From: Annona cherimola
Lineage: Eukaryota > Streptophyta > Magnoliopsida > Magnoliales > Annonaceae
Assembly: GCA_030490835.1 (NCBI GenBank)
Contig: CM059975.1
Coordinates: 31,404,133-31,468,132 of the forward strand
DNA: 64,000 nucleotides
Direction: 5' to 3'
The translations under genes were made by a program, and so were the position numbers. Below, in pieces: positions 59,598 through 64,000 of this stretch. The notes under the pieces are model-generated. The model did not search any database, was not told the DNA's origin, and saw nothing but the letters and a program-made list of their open reading frames with translations. The stretch's first letter is position 1. The number at the start of each line of letters is the position of its first letter.

Positions 59598-59954
59598 AGA
59601 TGCCGATTGCATGCGCCTGGGCGCATACACCTATTTTTTTATTTTTTTCAAATTTTTTTTACAATATTGTTAATCTATATCTATTTAATATGTGTATAAA
59701 TTTTTACCATTTTTGGAGTATTTTAGATATTTATTTTTTATTTTAAAAAATCAGTGGCATTTTAGGTAAAATTACCTGAAATGTCATTAATTTTCGAAAA
59801 TAAAAAATAAATATCTAAAATACTCTAAAAATGATAAAAATTTATACACACGTTAAATACATTTATATTAACAGTTTTATAAAAAAAATTAAAAAAATAA
59901 AATAAAAAAAGGGCTGCATGCGCCCGGGCTCCTGGGTGCATGCAATCGGTCCCC
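59598..59954. mobile_element. foldback element FB7 (357 bp, 9-bp TSD)
   Basis: Flanked by perfect 9-mers gttgcattt (59589-59597 and 59955-59963). Ends: CCGATTGCATGCG on the left and, inverted, CCGATTGCATGCA on the right, preceded by a few unmatched bases. The left tip has one ccTggg core; the right tip has CCCGGG and CCTGGG. The arms meet near 59770 at ggtaaaattacc. Confidence 0.88.
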
Positions 59955-59963
59955 GTTGCATTT

Positions 59964-60758
59964 AGTTGAGAATAGAAAATGGTTGTGGTTTTGAGAATCG
60001 AAATGTGGAATGCATATAGTTAACATCATTAATTAGTTAATTTCTGTTTTTCATTTTTAGTCATATATATTAATCATTTTTTTCTTATCTTTGTAATGTT
60101 ATAACTATTTTTACTTCAATATCCCTTTATCGATATTGTATTCATCTCATTCACCCATAGTCCTTTACATCTATGGAATCATGTCAGGTTGTCAGTGCAG
60201 TACTGTATTAGGTATGACTGGACTGGTCGCATTACAAAAATGGAAACAATGTATTAAACTAGAGTTGAATGAATGCGACCCAATTCATCCTTTTGTGTGG
60301 AATTGAATGGGAGCGTTGAGAATTTGGTCCAACTCCCACCCAATTTCAAATATTAAATTACTTTTAACAACTAATAAATCCGAGAATATGTCCCCTCCTC
60401 TACATGCATTTTCCCGAGTTTTTCTTGCGCTTATAATTAATTAACTATTATTTAAAAGATATGAAATAAATATTTCTCCTCTAAAAATAGGTGCAACTTC
60501 TTTCGGATTTTCCTCTTGGGTAGAAACTGCATCTGGTCTGACATACGGGGGTTATAAATTTGCATCTGGTTGAATAAAGGGACAGGCGCTTTCTAACGAT
60601 GCAGTTGAAGTACTTCAGATGTCCCACTATGAGATATTTCGATCATCAAAATCATTTGTTTTACTGTAGTATCAAAGATTATTTTGATTAAAAATTTGTT
60701 AAGTTATTAAAAATATTTATAATCATATGTAAAATATGAAAATTACTTACAATCATTC
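59964..60758. other. intergenic, no gene seen
   Basis: AT-rich sequence; no exon, RNA gene or clear element recognised. Confidence 0.4.
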
Positions 60759-60888
60759 ACACATTTATTGAATTTTATAATAAGTTATAAGAGTTATTTA
60801 TTTTTATAAGAGGAATATTTTAGACACATTTATTGAATTTTATAATAAGTTATAAGAGTTATTTATTTTTATAAGAGGAATATTTTAG
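60759..60888. repeat. 65-bp perfect-looking tandem duplication
   Basis: acacatttattgaattttat begins at 60759 and again at 60824; the 65-base units appear identical through ggaatattttag. The lack of divergence suggests a recent duplication. Confidence 0.92.
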
Positions 60889-61533
60889 ATTATATAGATG
60901 TTGAATACGCGCTTTTGAAATATTGGATATCTAAATCAAATAATTTTATGGATGACCATATGCTGCTACTATTGGTATTGAGGGGAACAATATGAGCGGC
61001 CAAAATTTTTTTTTATAATTTTTCTTCATGAAAATTTCAATATGTTTTTAATTTATTTAGCATTTTATTTTAATTTTTGAAATCAATAAAATGGGATGGA
61101 TAAGTACCCATTACCCATGCTCCTTTTATTAATTTTTTAAAAATCAAAATAAAAGATTAAATAAATTCAATATATTATCAAATTTGACTTAGAGGAAAAT
61201 CTAAGTGTATTCTCACATATTTATATATAAAAAAAATATTGACATATATTGACATTCTATGTTTATCACATTGATTTTATACTTCTTTCGTTTTTATCGA
61301 ATGAGGCCCAACGTGGCATCCTAGTTAAATAAACAATTTTAAACGCAATGGTTTCTCGTTAAAAATTCACTCCCCCTCTAATTCAGAAAATGTAAAGATC
61401 GTGGGAAAAAGTATATAAGTCATTCTAAACCCAAAAAAAAGGAAAATCTAATATGAAATAAAATCCTTACATAAAGATTCAACAATACAATTAAGGCCTT
61501 GCCCACCAAATATAATTATATTCTAAACCCTTA
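60889..61533. other. intergenic, no gene seen
   Basis: AT-rich; a piece near 61300-61350 (gaggcccaacgtggcatcct) recalls an inverted R-type repeat. No gene recognised. Confidence 0.4.
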
Positions 61534-61814
61534 GGGTGTATTTGTTATTAAGAAAAAGTTGTTAAGTTAAAACTTTTCAATCTAAAACTTTTCATTCTCC
61601 ACAACTATCCTATTTTTTAATCATTTCTTCACATTTTTCTATACAACTACCATACTTTTCAATCATTTCTACACAACTACCAACACAACTAACCTATCTA
61701 TTTTAATTTTATCCTATTTATTCCTCATCATTACCCCTATCATATCACATCATTTGACAACTTTTACTTTCTACAACTTTTCATCAAAAGTTTTACTCAT
61801 TCCCAAACACACCC
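61534..61814 (-). mobile_element. Tourist-like MITE (T6, 281 bp)
   Basis: The ends are GGGTGTATTTG and CCAAACACACCC, with tta on the left and taa on the right. The interior is the reverse complement of T2 and T4 (ttaaaacttttcaatctaaa...tttcatcaaaagttttac). Confidence 0.85.
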
Positions 61815-62305
61815 TAAAAGTACTCGGAAGCACATGTAGAAATGTAACTCCATATAGTTCAAGCTACCCTGCTAAATCTCGTTTACAAAATTTCTAAGAT
61901 TGGACAAAAGGTGACCCTTGCTTGTAAGAAAATTGATAGGCAATTGCATCTCAATTTGAGTATTAAGGTAACCTAGGGTTAGCTCAGGGAGTACGCTCAC
62001 CAGTCTCACACGCAGCAAGGCAGCGTTTGGAATCTTAGCGGTGGCGTTGTTTCCTCTTTGGTGGAAGTGTTCACCAAGTTGAAAAATAAGACATATGGTT
62101 AGATTGCGTAATAGGATATTATTTGGAAGATTGTAAGAATATCTCAAAACCTAATTATAATACCAATTGAGATGATTGTAAATACATATCCATAAAAAAA
62201 AATATAGCGCAACACTCAAAGCTTATTAGGATGATTTCAGGATTTCAAACAAGGGGTGACATTCTAGCTTAACCAAAAGGAAATTGATTCCTGGGTGAAG
62301 AAGAC

Positions 62306-62688
62306 GGACTTCAGTCCTATGCTCCCGTGAGCATGCAGCACTGCATGCTCCCGGGCGCATACACTTATTTTTTTTTATTTTTCGTCGAAATTTTTTTTAT
62401 AAACTTATTATCCCAAGTGTATTTAATCTGTGTATCAATTTTTTACCATTTTTGTAGTATTTTAGATATTTATTTTTTATTTTTGAAAATCAGTGACATT
62501 TTAGGTAATTTTAATTTACTAAAATGCCACTGATTTTCAAAAATAAAAAATAAATATCTAAAATACTCCAAAAATGGTAAAAATTGATATATACGTTAAA
62601 TACACTTGGGCTAACAATTTTATAAAAAAAATTCAAAAAAAAATAAAAAAAATAAGTGTATGCACCCGGGAGCATAGAATTGAAGTCT
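62306..62688. mobile_element. foldback element FB8 (383 bp, 9-bp TSD)
   Basis: The ends are GGACTTCAGTCCTATGC and, inverted, AGACTTCAATTCTATGC, flanked by gaagaagac (62297-62305) and gaaaaagac (62689-62697), a 9-bp TSD with one change. The left tip is double (gctcccgtgagc and gctcccgggcgc) and can fold into a 20-bp stem with two mismatches; the right tip has a single CCCGGG. The arms meet near 62515. It is inserted next to the RNase H-like remnant. Confidence 0.9.
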
Positions 62689-62714
62689 GAAAAAGACTAG
62701 CATAGTTGTTCCTA

Positions 62715-63190
62715 AAGATCAATGTTGATGGCAGAAGGCATTACCGAGGGCACTGCATGAGTTTTGGGGTAGTTCTTTGAGATTTAGAAGGTCTTTTTTG
62801 GCATCAAAATGCTGGAAAAATATAAGATTTTGGATGCTCTAGATATGGAAATGATGGCTATTCTTTTTGGAACTAGGTGGGGGAAGAAGCCGGACATCAA
62901 TTAGTTAGAATTGGGAAGTGATTTTCTAATTATTGTTAGTTTTCTGAATGATGCAACATCGGTGTTGTCGACAACTAGCACCTTAATTCAAGAAGTCAAA
63001 AACGCTGCTCAGGCCATGGAGACCACTAGATTTCTCCATGTGCTTCGAATGTAAAATCACATGGCTTATCTGTTGGCAACAATTGTTGTAAATATGGATG
63101 TGGATGTGAAGACATGGGGAGCATTCCCCCCAATGAAATTGCAAACCATCTGTAGTCACCGAAGGATTAGAGGGAAATGGGGCGCTGAGA
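62715..63190 (+). pseudogene. RNase H-like (RVT_3) domain remnant
   Basis: Reading with frameshifts gives KINVDG at the start, then LELGSDFLIIVSFLND, LIQEVKNAAQAMETT, FLHVLRM-stop-NHMAYLLATIVV and VKTWGAFPP. This is the order of the plant reverse-transcriptase-like RNase H domain: the VDG strand, the ExD-type helix, a late His-Val-x-Arg, then the N-x-x-A-x-x-L-A helix. Such domains sit at the end of LINE pol genes and in many host relatives. Stops and shifts make it inactive. Confidence 0.6.
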
Positions 63191-63409
63191 AAGCAGCTAG
63201 GTGGGCTTCAAAAAGGGGTGAATGGAAAAGCTAGGGCACACGAATAACAGATCAATACAAGTAGGAATGGGAAGAGCTATACGATATATGAGTGGGAGCG
63301 AAAATTTTGTAACAACCTTCTTAGGGCACGAAGGGGTAGAAGAGGGAGCACAAGTGGGCGCGAACAGGGCACGAGCGGGAATGGGAATTAAGGGACGAAA
63401 ATTTTTCAG

Positions 63410-63411
<2 letters not shown>

Positions 63412-63443
<32 letters not shown>
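63412..63443. repeat. (TA)n microsatellite
   Basis: About 15 AT/TA units, interrupted once near the right end. It abuts the hAT-type MITE fragment that follows. Confidence 0.93.
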
Positions 63444-63445
<2 letters not shown>

Positions 63446-63449
63446 CATA

Positions 63450-63655
63450 TAAACGGGTTATGCGGGGTTATGCGGGCTATATGAGTTATATAAACGGGAT
63501 GATGAGTTGTAAAACTTAAAACCCTAATCCGTTTATTTAATTAAATGGTTGAAAGGGTTGGTGAACCATAAACCATTTATTCAAAAATTTCATCCGAAAC
63601 TCATTTATAAACAAGTTAGATGGGCGAGTTGGTAGATTGACTATTACTATTAATA
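63450..63655. mobile_element. hAT-type MITE fragment, inverted
   Basis: Its right end, inverted, reads TAGGAGTATTAATAGTAATA, matching the left end of the element at 35001 (TACGGGTGTTAATAGTCATA). The interior aatccgtttatttaattaaa also matches in reverse. The left end is lost at the (TA)n run. Confidence 0.65.
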
Positions 63656-63846
63656 CTCCTACTGTCAAGGGGGAAGTATCAAGAATCTATAAAAGGCCAT
63701 AGAGAGTTGAAACGCTTAAATTGACTTTTTGGCTTTAAAAAATGACAAAAATGAGAGCAAATGAATAATAAAGAAAGAAAATCATCATCCAAATGAGTAC
63801 ATTTAGCGAAGAAGTATCAAGAATCTCTTCACAGCAATTCTTTGGT

Positions 63847-64000
63847 GGGACGCAATCTCCTGCGCCCGGGAGCAGGCAGCGCTCCCTGCTCCCGGGCGCA
63901 TACACCTTTTTTTTATTATTTTTTGAATTTTTTTTTTAAAATGTTAATATAAGTGTATTTAACATGTGTATAAATTTTTACCATTTTTGGTGTATTTTAG
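63847..64000. mobile_element. foldback element FB9, left half (cut by window edge)
   Basis: It starts GGGACGCAATC. Next come tctcctgcgcccgggagcag and a second CCCGGG, forming a hairpin with a 15-bp perfect stem (about 63863-63900), then the standard left arm (aaatttttaccatttttgg). The other half lies outside the window; ttctttggt (63838-63846) should be its left TSD. Confidence 0.85.

Overview
This is nuclear DNA of a flowering plant. It is AT-rich and full of transposable elements. The only convincing host gene is a five-coding-exon, minus-strand homologue of the nonsense-mediated decay factor SMG7 (37835-42196, 1024 residues when spliced), with a 5' UTR exon near 44.1 kb. I cannot name the species. 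Boundaries below were set by eye, from terminal repeats and target-site duplications (TSDs); nothing was aligned by computer.

Left part (1-10 kb): a minus-strand Ty1/copia element runs off the left edge. Its 5' LTR (5764-6218) and tRNA-Met primer site (5749-5761) are clear, its leader is about 2 kb, and its gag-pol frame stays open to the edge. It is inserted in a decayed Mutator-like (MULE) transposase gene, 6219-10002, which is also split by a hAT-type MITE (6631-7334). Between 10 and 19 kb lie small inverted-repeat elements, including the first foldback element of the family highlighted below.

Middle (19.9-37 kb): a decayed Ty3/gypsy element (about 19868-37012) has a second LTR element (23896-33720, 1.16-kb LTRs) inserted in its integrase region. 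The inner element keeps a broken gag, has no recognisable pol, and carries GC-rich antisense ORFs, some with membrane-like segments. The outer element is also hit by a hAT-type repeat arranged as a head-to-tail dimer (35001-36322).

Right part (37-64 kb): SMG7, then intergenic DNA holding a tRNA-derived SINE with a 17-bp TSD (47938-48211), Tourist-like MITEs (one nested in a relative), a hAT-type element of about 4.2 kb with a relative of its own family and another MITE inside it (53662-57890), an RNase H-like pseudogene fragment, and more foldback elements.

The most unusual theme is a family of nearly pure palindromes of 290-410 bp, with six clear copies and three more distant relatives. The best copies have 9-bp TSDs, AT-rich arms that meet with almost no loop, and GC-rich tips built from small CCCGGG-centred palindromes that vary in number and sequence between copies. 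The 9-bp TSD suggests mobilisation by a MULE-type transposase.
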